Shown here in pieces: positions 23,271 through 32,816 of a DNA stretch of 64,000 nt. The notes under the pieces are model-generated. The model saw only the letters and a list, made by a program, of their open reading frames with translations, ran no database searches and was not told the DNA's origin. The DNA lies in NCBI RefSeq assembly GCF_014982975.1, contig NZ_JADCKL010000006.1:1-64000 (forward strand). Direction: 5' to 3'. The position numbers and the translations under genes were made by a program. The stretch comes from Claveliimonas monacensis (lineage in GTDB: Bacteria > Bacillota > Clostridia > Lachnospirales > Lachnospiraceae). Positions within the stretch are counted from its first letter, which is position 1. Every line of letters starts with the position of its first letter.

Positions 23271-23714
23271 GTGTCTACATTTACGATTGTTTTATTAGTC
23301 ATTCTGATCGTTTTGATCATTGCGTGTATTGTGCTGTACTTCCTCGGCAAAAAGGCTGAAAAAAGACAGGCTGAGCAGCAGGAACAGCTGGAGGCTGCAG
23401 CGCAGACACTTACCATGCTTATCATTGACAAGCGCACAATGCGCCTGAGAGATGCCGGCTTTCCGTCTATTGTACTGGAAAACACACCCAAGTATCTCCG
23501 CCGCTCCAAGGTTCCGGTTGTAAAGGCAAAGGTAGGGCCGAAGATCATGACACTGATGTGCGACTCCAAGGTGTATCCCCTTATTCCTGTAAAAAAGGAA
23601 GTCAAGGCTACCGTGAGCGGCATCTATATCACAGCAGTCAGAGGCCTGCGCGGTCCTCTGGAAGCACCGCCGAAGAAGAAAGGCCTGATCGCCAGACTTC
23701 GGGACAAAATATAG
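23271..23714 (+). CDS. Small membrane-anchored protein of unknown function
   Basis: 147 residues from GTG 23271, chosen because GAGGAGG precedes it. One N-terminal transmembrane helix (about 4-26: IVLLVILIVLIIACIVLYFL), a short coiled coil (28-45), then a basic soluble domain with 'MLIIDKRTMRLRDAGFP' and a C-terminal basic tail 'PPKKKGLIARLRDKI'. The soluble part would face the cytoplasm. The pattern is familiar from conserved Lachnospiraceae proteins without assigned function. Ends at a strong terminator. Confidence 0.7.
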   Translation: MSTFTIVLLVILIVLIIACIVLYFLGKKAEKRQAEQQEQLEAAAQTLTMLIIDKRTMRLRDAGFPSIVLENTPKYLRRSKVPVVKAKVGPKIMTLMCDSKVYPLIPVKKEVKATVSGIYITAVRGLRGPLEAPPKKKGLIARLRDKI

Positions 23715-23744
23715 ACTGCGTCACACATCACATAGGAAGGACAC

Positions 23745-23777
23745 AAAAAACTCCAGGTTTTGGAACCTGGAGTTTTT
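23745..23777. terminator. Bidirectional terminator
   Basis: Hairpin AACTCCAGGTT / AACCTGGAGTT around TTGG with A-run before and T-run after, placed between convergent genes. Confidence 0.85.
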
Positions 23778-23808
23778 CTTTTTCATTTTTCTGCTTCTGC
23801 TGTTCGTT

Positions 23809-24285
23809 TCAGCTTTTCAAGATCCCGGACATCTCCGGCGCCTCAGCGCTGTGCACCGGTCTGATATGCACATCAATCTCACAGTCAGACAGGGGCTCGC
23901 TGTTGATATCCAGAGCGTAACTGATATGCACATCGATTCTGTCCTCGGCGACTTCTGTGGTGATGTCCCTCGTGTGGATCCCCACCATCATTTCGCCAAA
24001 GGGCGTCTGGTAGGAAGTCATATTCATCCTTCCCTTCTCAAACACCATGCGGGCATTGGCCAGCCCGCTCTTGCAAAGCTCAAACAGACTGTCCCCGTTG
24101 ATCTTGATCGTATTTTTGACCGTACCGGGCACGCCCTCCACAACCTCGTCGTAGAGCACGTAGTGCCTGTCATTTTTCAGGTAATAGACTGCCGGCGTGA
24201 TGATCTCCACCGGTTCACCCTCTCCGTTCTCCTCCTCTGTGCCGAAGTGGAGTCCGGAAATACTGATCAATACATCCTTTGTCAT
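23809..24285 (-). CDS. DUF1934 family protein (YwiB-like)
   Basis: 158 residues. 'MTKDVLISISGLHFGTEEENGEGEPVEIITPAVYYLKNDRHYVLYDE' and 'NTIKINGD' match the DUF1934 family of calycin-like beta-barrel proteins found across Firmicutes. Its biochemical role is unknown. Its start codon directly follows the pfkA stop (no gap), so it is co-translated with pfkA. Confidence 0.8.
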   Translation of the reverse strand: MTKDVLISISGLHFGTEEENGEGEPVEIITPAVYYLKNDRHYVLYDEVVEGVPGTVKNTIKINGDSLFELCKSGLANARMVFEKGRMNMTSYQTPFGEMMVGIHTRDITTEVAEDRIDVHISYALDINSEPLSDCEIDVHIRPVHSAEAPEMSGILKS

Positions 24286-25266
24286 TTACAGTGCCAGCTC
24301 TCTTGCAATTTCATACTGATAAGCCGGGATACCTTTCTGCATGTTCAGGGCTTCGTTGATATCGAAGTCCACATACTCGCCTCCCCGGTATCCGACTACG
24401 CGGTTGCTTTTGCCTTCCAGAAGAAGATCCACTGCCTTTGCGCCCATAATGGAAGCATACACGCGGTCCTTACATGTGGGGCTTCCGCCTCTCTGCATGT
24501 GTCCCAGGATGGTCGCTCTTGCCTCCATGCCTGTAGCTGCCTCGATCCTCTTGGCCAGCTCGATGGATCCGCCGATACCTTCCGCATTGATGATGATATA
24601 GTTCTTCTTGCCGCGCTTCCGGCACTCTTTAATATCCTCGATGATCGCTTCCTCATCAAAATCGTGTTCCTCGGGAAGAAGAATTCTCTCTGCGCCGTTG
24701 GCAATACCGCACCAAAGGGCCAGCCATCCGGCGTCTCTTCCCATAACCTCGATGATGGAACATCTCTCGTGGGAAGTAGATGTGTCTCTTACTTTGTCGA
24801 TCGCTTCCATAGCTGTGTTTACAGCAGTGTCAAATCCGATGGTGTACTCTGTGCAGGCGATATCCAGGTCGATGGTTCCCGGAATACCCACTGTATTTAC
24901 GCCCAGGTTAGCCAGCTTCTGTGCACCTGCGAAGGATCCGTCTCCACCGATGACTACCAGGCCGTCGATGCCGTATTTCTTGCAGATCGCTGCTGCTTTC
25001 TGCTGTCCTTCTTCTGTACGCATCTCCTCACAGCGGGCTGTCTGCAGGATCGTACCGCCTCTCTGGATCGTATCAGATACATCTCTTGCTGTCAGATCTA
25101 TGATCTCTTCATCAAGGAGTCCCTGGTAACCTCTGCGGATACCTCTCACCTTGACGCCTTTCCCTAATGCCGTTCTTACTACCGCACGAATGGCAGCATT
25201 CATTCCCGGCGCATCTCCGCCGCTAGTTAAAACTCCAATCGTACGAATTACCTTATTCTCTGCCAT
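24286..25266 (-). CDS. pfkA: ATP-dependent 6-phosphofructokinase
   Basis: 326 residues, the standard PfkA length. Converts fructose-6-phosphate to fructose-1,6-bisphosphate in glycolysis. Motifs: 'TSGGDAPGMNAAIRAVVR' (ATP site), 'GGDGSFAGA' and the catalytic loop 'GTIDLDIACTEYTIGFDTAVNT', where the usual TIDND reads TIDLD with both aspartates kept, then 'EVMGRDAGWLAL'. Lies 74 nt after dnaE in the same direction. Confidence 0.95.
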   Translation of the reverse strand: MAENKVIRTIGVLTSGGDAPGMNAAIRAVVRTALGKGVKVRGIRRGYQGLLDEEIIDLTARDVSDTIQRGGTILQTARCEEMRTEEGQQKAAAICKKYGIDGLVVIGGDGSFAGAQKLANLGVNTVGIPGTIDLDIACTEYTIGFDTAVNTAMEAIDKVRDTSTSHERCSIIEVMGRDAGWLALWCGIANGAERILLPEEHDFDEEAIIEDIKECRKRGKKNYIIINAEGIGGSIELAKRIEAATGMEARATILGHMQRGGSPTCKDRVYASIMGAKAVDLLLEGKSNRVVGYRGGEYVDFDINEALNMQKGIPAYQYEIARELAL

Positions 25267-25340
25267 GACTTTTCCTCCATTTGTCGTGTATTCATAGTTT
25301 CGGATTTTTCTTTCTCTTATTCTTTACCATTCTACATTAT

Positions 25341-28300
25341 CTACTTTAGGCTTTCAATGGGTTTTTCTACAACTTTTACACAACTTTCCCCGAAATAATT
25401 CGTCAATCTGCTCAGTATTCCTGGTTCGATATAAATATTCTTCCCTGGCGGGAGTCTTTTCACTGCTTTCTCTGCCCGGCAGTAGATAACCACGGAATCG
25501 TCGCCGTCGGAAGCCCGGAGCATATCAAAGAGATGCTCCTCGTCTTCCATGTATGCCGCTTTGTCCTTGTACTGGATCCAGAGCTCCTTCTTCGTCTGCT
25601 CAAAGGGCACCACATTCTCGCAGATCAACTTGCTGGGAGCGTCGTCCTCCTCTGAGACCCTGCCCCGGATAAACACCTTGTCATCCTGCCCCAGCATCCG
25701 CTGGTATTTCTCGTAATCCCTGGGGAACACCACGATCTCCACCGTGCCGGCCAGATCTTCCAACGTCAGGAACGCCATCATCTTGTTGTTTTTCGTGTGC
25801 TTGATGGTCTTGGCCGTGATCATGCCTCCCACCGTCTCCTTGACGCCGTCACGCACCTTGGAGCGCCCGGTCTCATCGTCGATCTGGAAGTCAAGGGTGG
25901 TCCTTGTGATATTTTTCTTCCACTTCTCCTCGTAGTCTTCCAGGGGATGGCCTGTCAGGTACACGCCGATGACCTCTTTTTCAAAGGCCAGCTTCGTCTC
26001 CTTGTCGTACTCTCCCACATCCGGCAAGGGAATATCAAACTCCTTCTTCTGCTCCTCATCCACCAGGTCAAACAGGGACATCTGTCCGGTCATGGAGTAC
26101 TTTTTCTCCTGGTTCACCTGGTCCAGGATCTGCACATAGATGGCCATGAACTGCCTTCTCGTGCCGCCCAGGCCATCAAAGGCTCCCGCCTTGATAAAGT
26201 TCTCGATGGTGCGCCGGTTCACATCCTTTCCGGACATTCTCTCAATGAAATCTTTCAGGCTGCGGAACAGGCCGCTTGTCTCCCTCTCCGTGATGATGGA
26301 CTGGATCACCGGCCTGCCGATGCTCTTAATAGCCGCAAGACCGTACCGGATGCTGCCTCCGTCCACGGAGAAATTCCCCTCTCCTTTGTTGATGTCCGGG
26401 GGCAGGATATCGATCCCCATCTGGCGGCAGCTGTAAATGTATTCCGCCACTTTTGACGGATTTTCAATCACGGATGTCATAAGGGCTGCCATAAATTCCA
26501 CCGGATAGTAGTATTTCAGATAAGCTGTCTGGTAGGACACCACCGCGTAGGCCGCTGCGTGGGATTTATTAAAAGCATATTTTGCAAAATCGATCATCTC
26601 GTCGTAGATCTTGTTGGCCGTCTTTTCGTCTATGCCGTTGTTCACGCAGCCCGGCACGCCCTCCTCCGGGTTGCCGTAGACAAAATTCTGCCGCTCCCTC
26701 TGCATCACATCGCCCTTTTTCTTGGACATGGCGCGGCGCAGAAGGTCGCTGCGGCCCAGGGTGTAGCCGGCCAGATCCCGGACGATCTGCATGACCTGCT
26801 CCTGGTAGACGATGCACCCGTATGTGGGAGCCAGGATGGGCTCCAGCTGAGGGCAGTCGTAGGTGATGAGCTCCGGGTTGTTTTTCCCCTTGATGTACTG
26901 GGGGATAAAGTCCATGGGGCCCGGGCGGTACAGGGAGATCCCGGCAATGATGTCCTCCAGGCTCTGAGGCTTCAGCTCTTTCATAAAGCTCTTCATCCCG
27001 GAACTCTCAAGCTGGAAGACGCCGTCCGTCTTTCCGGTTCCGATGGAATCCAGCACCGCTTTGTCATTGTAATCAATGCTGTGTATGTCAATGTCTTTTC
27101 CCGTGCTCCTGCGGGCCAGCTCCACCGCGTTCTGGATCACGGTCAGGGTCCGAAGGCCCAGGAAATCCATCTTCAGAAGCCCCAGTTCCTCCAGCGTGGT
27201 CATAGTGAACTGGGTAGTCACGGAGCCATCCGAGCCAAGAGAGAGCGGCACATACTCGTCCACCGCCTTCTGGCTGATCACCACGCCGGCGGCGTGCATG
27301 GAGGTGTGCCTGGGCAGTCCCTCCAGCCTCTTGGACATGTCGATGAGCTCCCGCACCTGGTCGTCTTCCTGGTACAGCTTTTTCAGTTCCGGGTTCATGG
27401 CCAGGGCCTTGTCCAGGGTAATGTTCAGCTCCGTGGGAACCATTTTCGCGATGGTGTCCACAAAGGCGTAGGGCAGATCCATGACCCTGCCCACATCCCT
27501 GAGGACGCCCCTTGCTGCCAGGGTACCGAAGGTGACGATCTGCACCACCCGGTCAGAGCCGTACTTGCGCACCACATAGTCTATGACTTCCTGCCTTCTC
27601 TCAAAACAGAAATCCACGTCAATATCCGGCATGGACACACGCTCCGGGTTGAGGAACCTCTCAAAGAGGAGCTGGTACCGGATGGGGTCGATGCTGGTAA
27701 TGCCCAGGCAGTAGGCCACAATGCTTCCGGCGGCGGATCCACGGCCGGGGCCCACCATGATGTTGTTGTCCCTGGCGTATTTGATAAAATCCCACACGAT
27801 CAGGAAGTAGTCCACATACCCCATATCGTGAATGACAGACAGCTCGTACTTCAGCCGTTCTTTCAGCTCCTCCGTGACAGGGCTGTATCTCTGCTCCAGC
27901 CCACTGTAGCAGAGCTCATTCAGGTACTCCCAGGACGTGTGTCCTTCCGGCACATCGTATTTGGGCAGCTTGGTCACGCCGAACTCGATCTCCACATTGC
28001 ACCGGTCCGCGATCTTCTGGGTATTTTCCAGCGCTTCCAGGGCGTAGGGGAAGAGCTCCCGCATCTCCTCTTCTGATTTGATGTAGTACTGCCCTCCCTC
28101 GTAGCGCATCCGGTCCTCGTCCGCCAGCTTCTTTCCAGTCTGCAGACAGAGCAGGATGTCGTGGGGTTTCACGTCGTCCTCATAGGTGTAGTGAACGTCG
28201 TTGGTAGCCACAAGCTGGATCCCCGTCTCCCTACTCATCCGCAGCAGCGCCTGATTCACCATCTGCTGCTGGGACATGCCGTGGTCCTGCAGCTCCAGGA

Positions 28301-28817
28301 AGAAGTTCCCTTTCCCGAAGATCTTCTCATAGCGCAGGGCCGCCTCCTTTGCCTCCTCGTAGAGGCCCTGGCCTATATCTCTTGCCACTTCCCCCGCCAG
28401 GCAGGCGCTCAGAGCAATGATCCCCTCGTGGAATTCCTCCAGAAGTTCCATGTCCACCCTGGGCTTGTAGTAGTAGCCCTCCGTAAATCCCCGGGAGACA
28501 AGCTTCATCAGATTGTGATATCCTGTGTCGTTCTCTGCCAGCAGCACAAGATGATAGTATCTGCTCTCGCTGTTTCCCCTGGCCTCCTTGTCAAACCGGG
28601 AGCCCGGGGCTACGTAGACTTCACAGCCAAGGACCGGCTTGATCCCCGCTGCCTTTGCCGCCTTGTAGAAGTCGATGACGCCGTACATGACGCCGTGGTC
28701 GGTGATGGCCACGCTGTCCATGCCCAGCTCCTTCACCCGGGAAATACATTCCTTTATTTTATTGGATCCGTCCAGCAGACTGTACTCTGTGTGGACGTGC
28801 AGATGTGCAAAACTCAT
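25341..28817 (-). CDS. dnaE: DNA polymerase III alpha subunit
   Basis: 1158 residues if started at the second ATG (MSFAHLHVHTEYSLLDG), supported by family alignment and GGTGA upstream; an ATG 24 nt earlier is also possible. Domains: N-terminal PHP (HLHVHTEYSLLDG…), polymerase palm with 'GPGRGSAAGSIVAYCLGI' and catalytic aspartates in 'PDIDVDFCFERR', fingers, helix-hairpin-helix, and an OB fold ('KTIKHTKNNKMMAFLTLEDLAG'). It is a DnaE-type rather than PolC-type enzyme. Leads the dnaE-pfkA-DUF1934 cluster. Confidence 0.97.
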   Translation of the reverse strand: MSFAHLHVHTEYSLLDGSNKIKECISRVKELGMDSVAITDHGVMYGVIDFYKAAKAAGIKPVLGCEVYVAPGSRFDKEARGNSESRYYHLVLLAENDTGYHNLMKLVSRGFTEGYYYKPRVDMELLEEFHEGIIALSACLAGEVARDIGQGLYEEAKEAALRYEKIFGKGNFFLELQDHGMSQQQMVNQALLRMSRETGIQLVATNDVHYTYEDDVKPHDILLCLQTGKKLADEDRMRYEGGQYYIKSEEEMRELFPYALEALENTQKIADRCNVEIEFGVTKLPKYDVPEGHTSWEYLNELCYSGLEQRYSPVTEELKERLKYELSVIHDMGYVDYFLIVWDFIKYARDNNIMVGPGRGSAAGSIVAYCLGITSIDPIRYQLLFERFLNPERVSMPDIDVDFCFERRQEVIDYVVRKYGSDRVVQIVTFGTLAARGVLRDVGRVMDLPYAFVDTIAKMVPTELNITLDKALAMNPELKKLYQEDDQVRELIDMSKRLEGLPRHTSMHAAGVVISQKAVDEYVPLSLGSDGSVTTQFTMTTLEELGLLKMDFLGLRTLTVIQNAVELARRSTGKDIDIHSIDYNDKAVLDSIGTGKTDGVFQLESSGMKSFMKELKPQSLEDIIAGISLYRPGPMDFIPQYIKGKNNPELITYDCPQLEPILAPTYGCIVYQEQVMQIVRDLAGYTLGRSDLLRRAMSKKKGDVMQRERQNFVYGNPEEGVPGCVNNGIDEKTANKIYDEMIDFAKYAFNKSHAAAYAVVSYQTAYLKYYYPVEFMAALMTSVIENPSKVAEYIYSCRQMGIDILPPDINKGEGNFSVDGGSIRYGLAAIKSIGRPVIQSIITERETSGLFRSLKDFIERMSGKDVNRRTIENFIKAGAFDGLGGTRRQFMAIYVQILDQVNQEKKYSMTGQMSLFDLVDEEQKKEFDIPLPDVGEYDKETKLAFEKEVIGVYLTGHPLEDYEEKWKKNITRTTLDFQIDDETGRSKVRDGVKETVGGMITAKTIKHTKNNKMMAFLTLEDLAGTVEIVVFPRDYEKYQRMLGQDDKVFIRGRVSEEDDAPSKLICENVVPFEQTKKELWIQYKDKAAYMEDEEHLFDMLRASDGDDSVVIYCRAEKAVKRLPPGKNIYIEPGILSRLTNYFGESCVKVVEKPIESLK

Positions 28818-28874
28818 ATTTTCACCATATATCCTTTCCATTCATCCCACCCGGCAGGTGGTGAACCTGGAAAC

Positions 28875-28903
28875 ATTGTACTACGAATAAAAGGGAGGCG
28901 CAA
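28875..28903 (-). promoter_or_regulatory. dnaE promoter
   Basis: Minus strand: TTGCGC (28898-28903), 17-bp spacer, TACAAT (28875-28880). Confidence 0.6.
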
Positions 28904-28953
28904 GAAGCTCATTTAAGGCAGTCATCCTTCGGACAGATGCGATAAATGAGTAC

Positions 28954-28987
28954 AAAAAAGACGGTCCTCTCTTCCGGGAGAACCGTC
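28954..28987 (-). terminator. Terminator upstream of dnaE
   Basis: Hairpin GACGGTTCTCCC / GAGAGGACCGTC followed on the minus strand by TTTTTT; it ends the transcript of the 77-residue protein gene. Confidence 0.8.
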
Positions 28988-29000
28988 CGCAAAATCATTT

Positions 29001-29234
29001 CTAGCCGTTGATCATAAAATTGACCAGTCTGTCAATATCCTCTTTCTCGTATGCGATGATCTCCAGCTCCGGGATCTCGCCGCCTGAGAAGATGTTGGCC
29101 ATGGACACATACTGGGACAGCTTGGACTTCAGGTTCAGTCTGTCTCCCTCGCCGGTCACCAGCTCCACTTTTCCCTTGCAGTCATCAATAACCTTGAAAA
29201 ACTTGTCGATATCTGTAATGTTCTGTACTTTCAT
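29001..29234 (-). CDS. Small conserved protein of unknown function
   Basis: 77 residues, AGGAATG-type ribosome binding site. 'MKVQNITDIDKFFKVIDDCKGKVELVTGEGDRLNLKSKLSQYVSMANIF' is a pattern I recognise from short proteins conserved in Lachnospiraceae, sometimes mislabelled polya polymerase. No catalytic motif; it is too short for that enzyme. Probably cytoplasmic. Confidence 0.7.
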   Translation of the reverse strand: MKVQNITDIDKFFKVIDDCKGKVELVTGEGDRLNLKSKLSQYVSMANIFSGGEIPELEIIAYEKEDIDRLVNFMING

Positions 29235-29307
29235 AGTTCTACATTCCTTTCTGCAAATTTGCTCAGCGATGAGGTTTTCCCCATCTACCCATCATTATAA
29301 CCATATT

Positions 29308-30138
29308 TTACCGAATTGCAATGCTTTTTTCCCGGATCTCGATCTTGCCCTCTTTGAGAAGACGCCCCACCGCACGCTTAAAAGCGTTCTTTCCAAAACC
29401 GAACTCCGCGCGGATCAGCTCCGGGTCAGCCTTGTCCGTGAAGGGCAGCTCCCCGCCGTTCGCTATAATCTTTTCCATCACAGCCTCCGCATCTCTGTCC
29501 ATCTGGATGAAAGCTTTCTCCCGCAGGCTTAAGTCCAGCTTTCCATCCGGCTTCACGTCCGTCACCCGCGCTTCTATCCGGTCACCCACCTTGTATCTGC
29601 CCGAGGCCTCCCTCTTGGGGATCAGCGCGCAGTACCGGTCGTCCACTGCCACAAAAAGGCCGAAATTCAGGCTCTTCTCGTAAATAATGCCTGTGACTCT
29701 GTCATCTTTTTTGTAGGGGGACTTTTTCTCCAGCTTGTCGTACACCTTCATGGTGGCGCACAGTCTCCCGCTCTTGTCCACGTAGAGGCTGACAAGACAC
29801 TGGTCTCCCTTTTTCACTTTCGCCGTCTGCTGCTTGAAGGGGAGGAAGAGATCCTTCTCCAGCCCCCAGTCCAGAAATGCACCGATAGCTCCTGTGTCCT
29901 TCACCCGGAGAAGCTTCACTTCCCCAAGCTGTATTTTGGGCTCATTGGTGGTGGCGATCAGACGGTCTTTTGAATCCCGGTACAGGAAAACTTCTATCTC
30001 ATCTCCCACCTGCGTGCCCTCCGGCACCTGCTTTCTCGGAAGCAGCACCCTCTCTTCCTCTGTCCCCAGATACACGCCGAACTCCGTCTTTTTCACAACG
30101 GCCAGCGTCTGTTTTTTCCCTAATCCTTCTTCTAACAT
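29308..30138 (-). CDS. cvfB: CvfB-like S1-domain RNA-binding protein
   Basis: 276 residues from the ATG that overlaps the thioesterase stop codon (AGGAGAAAAGAG upstream). Three S1/OB-type repeats can be seen ('KKTEFGVYLGTEEERVLLP', 'VKDTGAIGAFLDWGLEKDLFLP', 'VTGIIYEKSLNFGLFVAVDDRYCALIP') followed by a C-terminal winged helix ('FGKNAFKRAVGRLLKEGKI'). This is the architecture of CvfB/YitL, which binds RNA and affects virulence regulators in Staphylococcus. Coupled with the upstream acyl-ACP thioesterase gene. Confidence 0.85.
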   Translation of the reverse strand: MLEEGLGKKQTLAVVKKTEFGVYLGTEEERVLLPRKQVPEGTQVGDEIEVFLYRDSKDRLIATTNEPKIQLGEVKLLRVKDTGAIGAFLDWGLEKDLFLPFKQQTAKVKKGDQCLVSLYVDKSGRLCATMKVYDKLEKKSPYKKDDRVTGIIYEKSLNFGLFVAVDDRYCALIPKREASGRYKVGDRIEARVTDVKPDGKLDLSLREKAFIQMDRDAEAVMEKIIANGGELPFTDKADPELIRAEFGFGKNAFKRAVGRLLKEGKIEIREKSIAIR

Positions 30139-30848
30139 CTCTTTTCTCCTGTCAGTTCCACAACTGCGTACGGTTTTCCCTCCGCATTGCACAGCTCCAC
30201 AACTGTCCTTTCTTCTTCTCTTGCCGTTCTGGGACAGATCATGTCTCCCAGCACAGCGGATCTTTTGTACTCTACCCTTACCTTTCTCACAAGCATCTCT
30301 TCTCTGAGTGTCTCCAGGGCCATCTGCACATACTGGCAATTGTTCACATGCTCGTTGGTGTCAATATGATATTTGCGCACCGGAAAGGCGGTGCCTTCCT
30401 CCAGCTCCTCCGGAAGCCTGATCTTTCTGGATGCGTACTCCATCTCAAGGGGCGCCTCCGTACCGTACTTTTCGATGTCCTCCGGCAGGGGCTTTGCCGG
30501 GCGTCCTCTCTCCAGGTCCATAAAAGCCCAGATAGAATTGGCACAGGCCGCCCGCTCTCCTTTTTCATCCCACATACAGAAATTTCTGTGGCCGTAAAGG
30601 CCGTTGAACTCGGTGGCCCAGGTGCCCACTTTGATCTTCTCCCCGATCCTGGGATACCTGTCCACGATGATCTGCCAGGAAGTCAGCACCCACGCCCGCT
30701 TCTTTTCTTTCAGATAATCGATCCCAAGGCCGATATCCTCCGAGTGAAAAATGCTGCAGTCCTGGAAATAGTTGATGATCCCCGGAAGGGTGATGGTCTC
30801 GTGGTGGTCTGCCTCGCTGAACCTTACCCTGCTGTCAAATGCATACAT
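30132..30848 (-). CDS. Acyl-ACP thioesterase
   Basis: 238 residues, two hot-dog folds as in the FatA/FatB-like Acyl-ACP_TE family. First motif 'FQDCSIFHSEDIGLGIDYLKEKKRAWVLTSWQI', second with 'HIDTNEHVNNCQYVQMALE', holding the Asn-His pair thought to be catalytic. It releases free fatty acids from ACP in the cytoplasm. The stop codon overlaps the cvfB start by 7 nt, and it begins right after the CDF exporter gene, so the three form an operon. Confidence 0.9.
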   Translation of the reverse strand: MYAFDSRVRFSEADHHETITLPGIINYFQDCSIFHSEDIGLGIDYLKEKKRAWVLTSWQIIVDRYPRIGEKIKVGTWATEFNGLYGHRNFCMWDEKGERAACANSIWAFMDLERGRPAKPLPEDIEKYGTEAPLEMEYASRKIRLPEELEEGTAFPVRKYHIDTNEHVNNCQYVQMALETLREEMLVRKVRVEYKRSAVLGDMICPRTAREEERTVVELCNAEGKPYAVVELTGEKRC

Positions 30849-30849
30849 G

Positions 30850-32037
30850 TTACTCTTCCTCTCCCTGTGCTATGTAGCTCTTCTCAGTCGTGATCACACA
30901 CTGGTATCTGTGATCGATCTGCTGGAGCTGTTTTCTCACTTTTTTTGTCAGTTCTCTCTCTTCTTCCTCCGTGTAGCGGTAGGGGATGACCATGTCAAAG
31001 ATCACATTGATCCGCTCCTTTCCCTCCACCACCCGCAGGTCATGGATGGAAACATCCGGGTCGATCCCGCTCACCGTCTCCTGCACCTGGCTCATGACGG
31101 CCAGGATCTTTTCGTCCTTTGTCTCCACCGGATCCATGTGGATGACGAGGAAGACGCCCAGCTGCCTCACCGCGTCCCTCTCGATCCGGTCGATGATCTC
31201 ATGGGATGTCTCTATGTCCACATCGTTGGGCACCTCGGCGTGGATGGACGCCATATTCCGGCCGGGTCCGTAGTTATGTACGATCAGGTCGTGGCTCCCC
31301 ACGATCCCCTCATAGCTCTCCACGAAACCGGATATCTTTTTGTAATCTGCCGGATCGATGGCCTCTCCCAAAAGCGGCTTCAATGTATCCCGGGCAATGC
31401 CGATACCCGCCCACATGACAACCAGGGACACGCACAGTCCGATGAAGCCGTCAATGTTCCGGCCCGTGAAGCCGAAAAACAGAAGGGAGAACACCGTGGC
31501 TGCCGTGGTGATGACATCCCCGATGGCGTCCGCCGCTGTGGCCAGCAGGACTTTGGAGTCGATCCTTTTTCCCAGCTTCCTGTTGAAAATACTCATCCAC
31601 AGCTTGACGCAGATGGACAGCAGGAGGATCAGCACAGAGACCATGCCAAATTCCATGGGCTGGGGTTCTCTGATCCTGCCGATGGCGTCCTTGAAGAAAG
31701 TAAATCCCACCTCGATCACAAGGAAGGAGACCACCAGGGCTGTTATGTACTCCATCCTTCCGTGTCCGAAGGGGTGCTCACTGTCCGCCGGTTTTCCCGC
31801 CATCTTCACCCCGATCAGCCCGATGACGGAGGATGCGGCGTCGGACAGGTTGTTGAACGCGTCCGCTGTGACGGAGATGCTGTGCATCAGAAGTCCGATC
31901 ACCGCCTTGGCCGCAAAGAGCAGCACATTGCAGAAGATGCCCACCACCGACGCCAGCGTTCCATACTGGGTGCGGACGGACACCTTCTCTGTCTGCTCAT
32001 AGTCCTTCACGAAATGTCTGATCAAAAATTCTGTCAT
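30850..32037 (-). CDS. Cation diffusion facilitator, probable Mn(II) exporter
   Basis: 395 residues: six transmembrane helices then a cytoplasmic domain. The transport site is N62xxxD66 on helix 2 and D170xxxD174 on helix 5, an Asn-Asp-Asp-Asp set. That set is characteristic of MntE-type manganese exporters, in contrast to the DDHD site of zinc/iron YiiP. The C-terminal domain carries 'HAEVPNDVDIETSHEIIDRIE' and 'HMDPVE', typical of CDF dimer domains, and an extra stretch to the end. Start behind 'AAAAGG'. Substrate preference is inferred from the motif only. Confidence 0.85.
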   Translation of the reverse strand: MTEFLIRHFVKDYEQTEKVSVRTQYGTLASVVGIFCNVLLFAAKAVIGLLMHSISVTADAFNNLSDAASSVIGLIGVKMAGKPADSEHPFGHGRMEYITALVVSFLVIEVGFTFFKDAIGRIREPQPMEFGMVSVLILLLSICVKLWMSIFNRKLGKRIDSKVLLATAADAIGDVITTAATVFSLLFFGFTGRNIDGFIGLCVSLVVMWAGIGIARDTLKPLLGEAIDPADYKKISGFVESYEGIVGSHDLIVHNYGPGRNMASIHAEVPNDVDIETSHEIIDRIERDAVRQLGVFLVIHMDPVETKDEKILAVMSQVQETVSGIDPDVSIHDLRVVEGKERINVIFDMVIPYRYTEEEERELTKKVRKQLQQIDHRYQCVITTEKSYIAQGEEE

Positions 32038-32077
32038 ATCCTTTTCCTCTCAAGTATGCTCTCTCTCCACTGCCGCG

Positions 32078-32728
32078 CTAATCCCTGCCCCCGAAGAAGA
32101 ACCATCTGAGCTTAAAATCCGAGTACGCTGTGATCATCTCGTATTCGTCCTCCCCCAGGACCCGGCCCAGCTGCTCCTTCTCCTCCTCGGGCACGCGGGC
32201 GGTCACCGCGTCTGTAAAGCAAAGGGATGGGTAGAGACAGCACCACCAGTTATGTCCCTGCCCTTCTCCGATACAGATGCGGAGGGCCGTGTACTCTCCC
32301 TCCGGAAATGTGACATCCCCGTAGGTCTTCTCCGGAAAATAGTCCCGCACGAGCTCTGCCCTGACCGGGTCACTGCAGCCCGCTTCCCGGAGCGTCTCCC
32401 CCGCGGTCTGCTCCAAAGCCTCCAGATGCTCCTGCACCCAGGAGCAGGTCTCCTCCAGGTCCGCATCCTGCGGCATAGCCTCGCCCATGTAAGCGAGGAC
32501 CGCCTCCTTTACCTCCATCTTCCTCTGCTGGTCCTGCCGGCTGTCACTGTCAGCCAGCACATGGAAGCGGAGCACCTCCCGGCTCAGCTCCTGGCCGGCC
32601 CTCCTGGCCCGGGCCTCCACCAGCATCCCTCTCTGCACAAGAAGGAGCCCCGTCAGCAGCGCCCCGCACAGGAGGGCAATGCCAAGACAGATGGCTTCCT
32701 TCTTTCTCTTACCGATATTTCTTCTCAT
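32078..32728 (-). CDS. spoIIR: Stage II sporulation protein R
   Basis: 216 residues, start behind AGGAGGTACATAGT. An N-terminal signal/anchor helix (about 10-32) precedes 'RFHVLADSDSRQDQQRKMEVKEAVL', 'YGDVTFPEGEYTALRICIGEG' and 'HNWWCCLYPSLCF', all hallmarks of SpoIIR. The forespore secretes SpoIIR into the intermembrane space, where it triggers SpoIIGA to activate sigma-E in the mother cell. Confidence 0.95.
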   Translation of the reverse strand: MRRNIGKRKKEAICLGIALLCGALLTGLLLVQRGMLVEARARRAGQELSREVLRFHVLADSDSRQDQQRKMEVKEAVLAYMGEAMPQDADLEETCSWVQEHLEALEQTAGETLREAGCSDPVRAELVRDYFPEKTYGDVTFPEGEYTALRICIGEGQGHNWWCCLYPSLCFTDAVTARVPEEEKEQLGRVLGEDEYEMITAYSDFKLRWFFFGGRD

Positions 32729-32816
32729 ACTATGTACCTCCTGACCGTCCCCTCCCGGGGGATCTATCAGGAGTCTTCACAGTTTTTCAGGTCTTTATGC
32801 AAAGCTGCCGCAGTTT

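Noticed and set aside
26559-28076. 505-codon plus frame opposite dnaE
   Set aside because: Antisense artefact of a GC-rich coding region; the minus strand is an unambiguous DNA polymerase III alpha.
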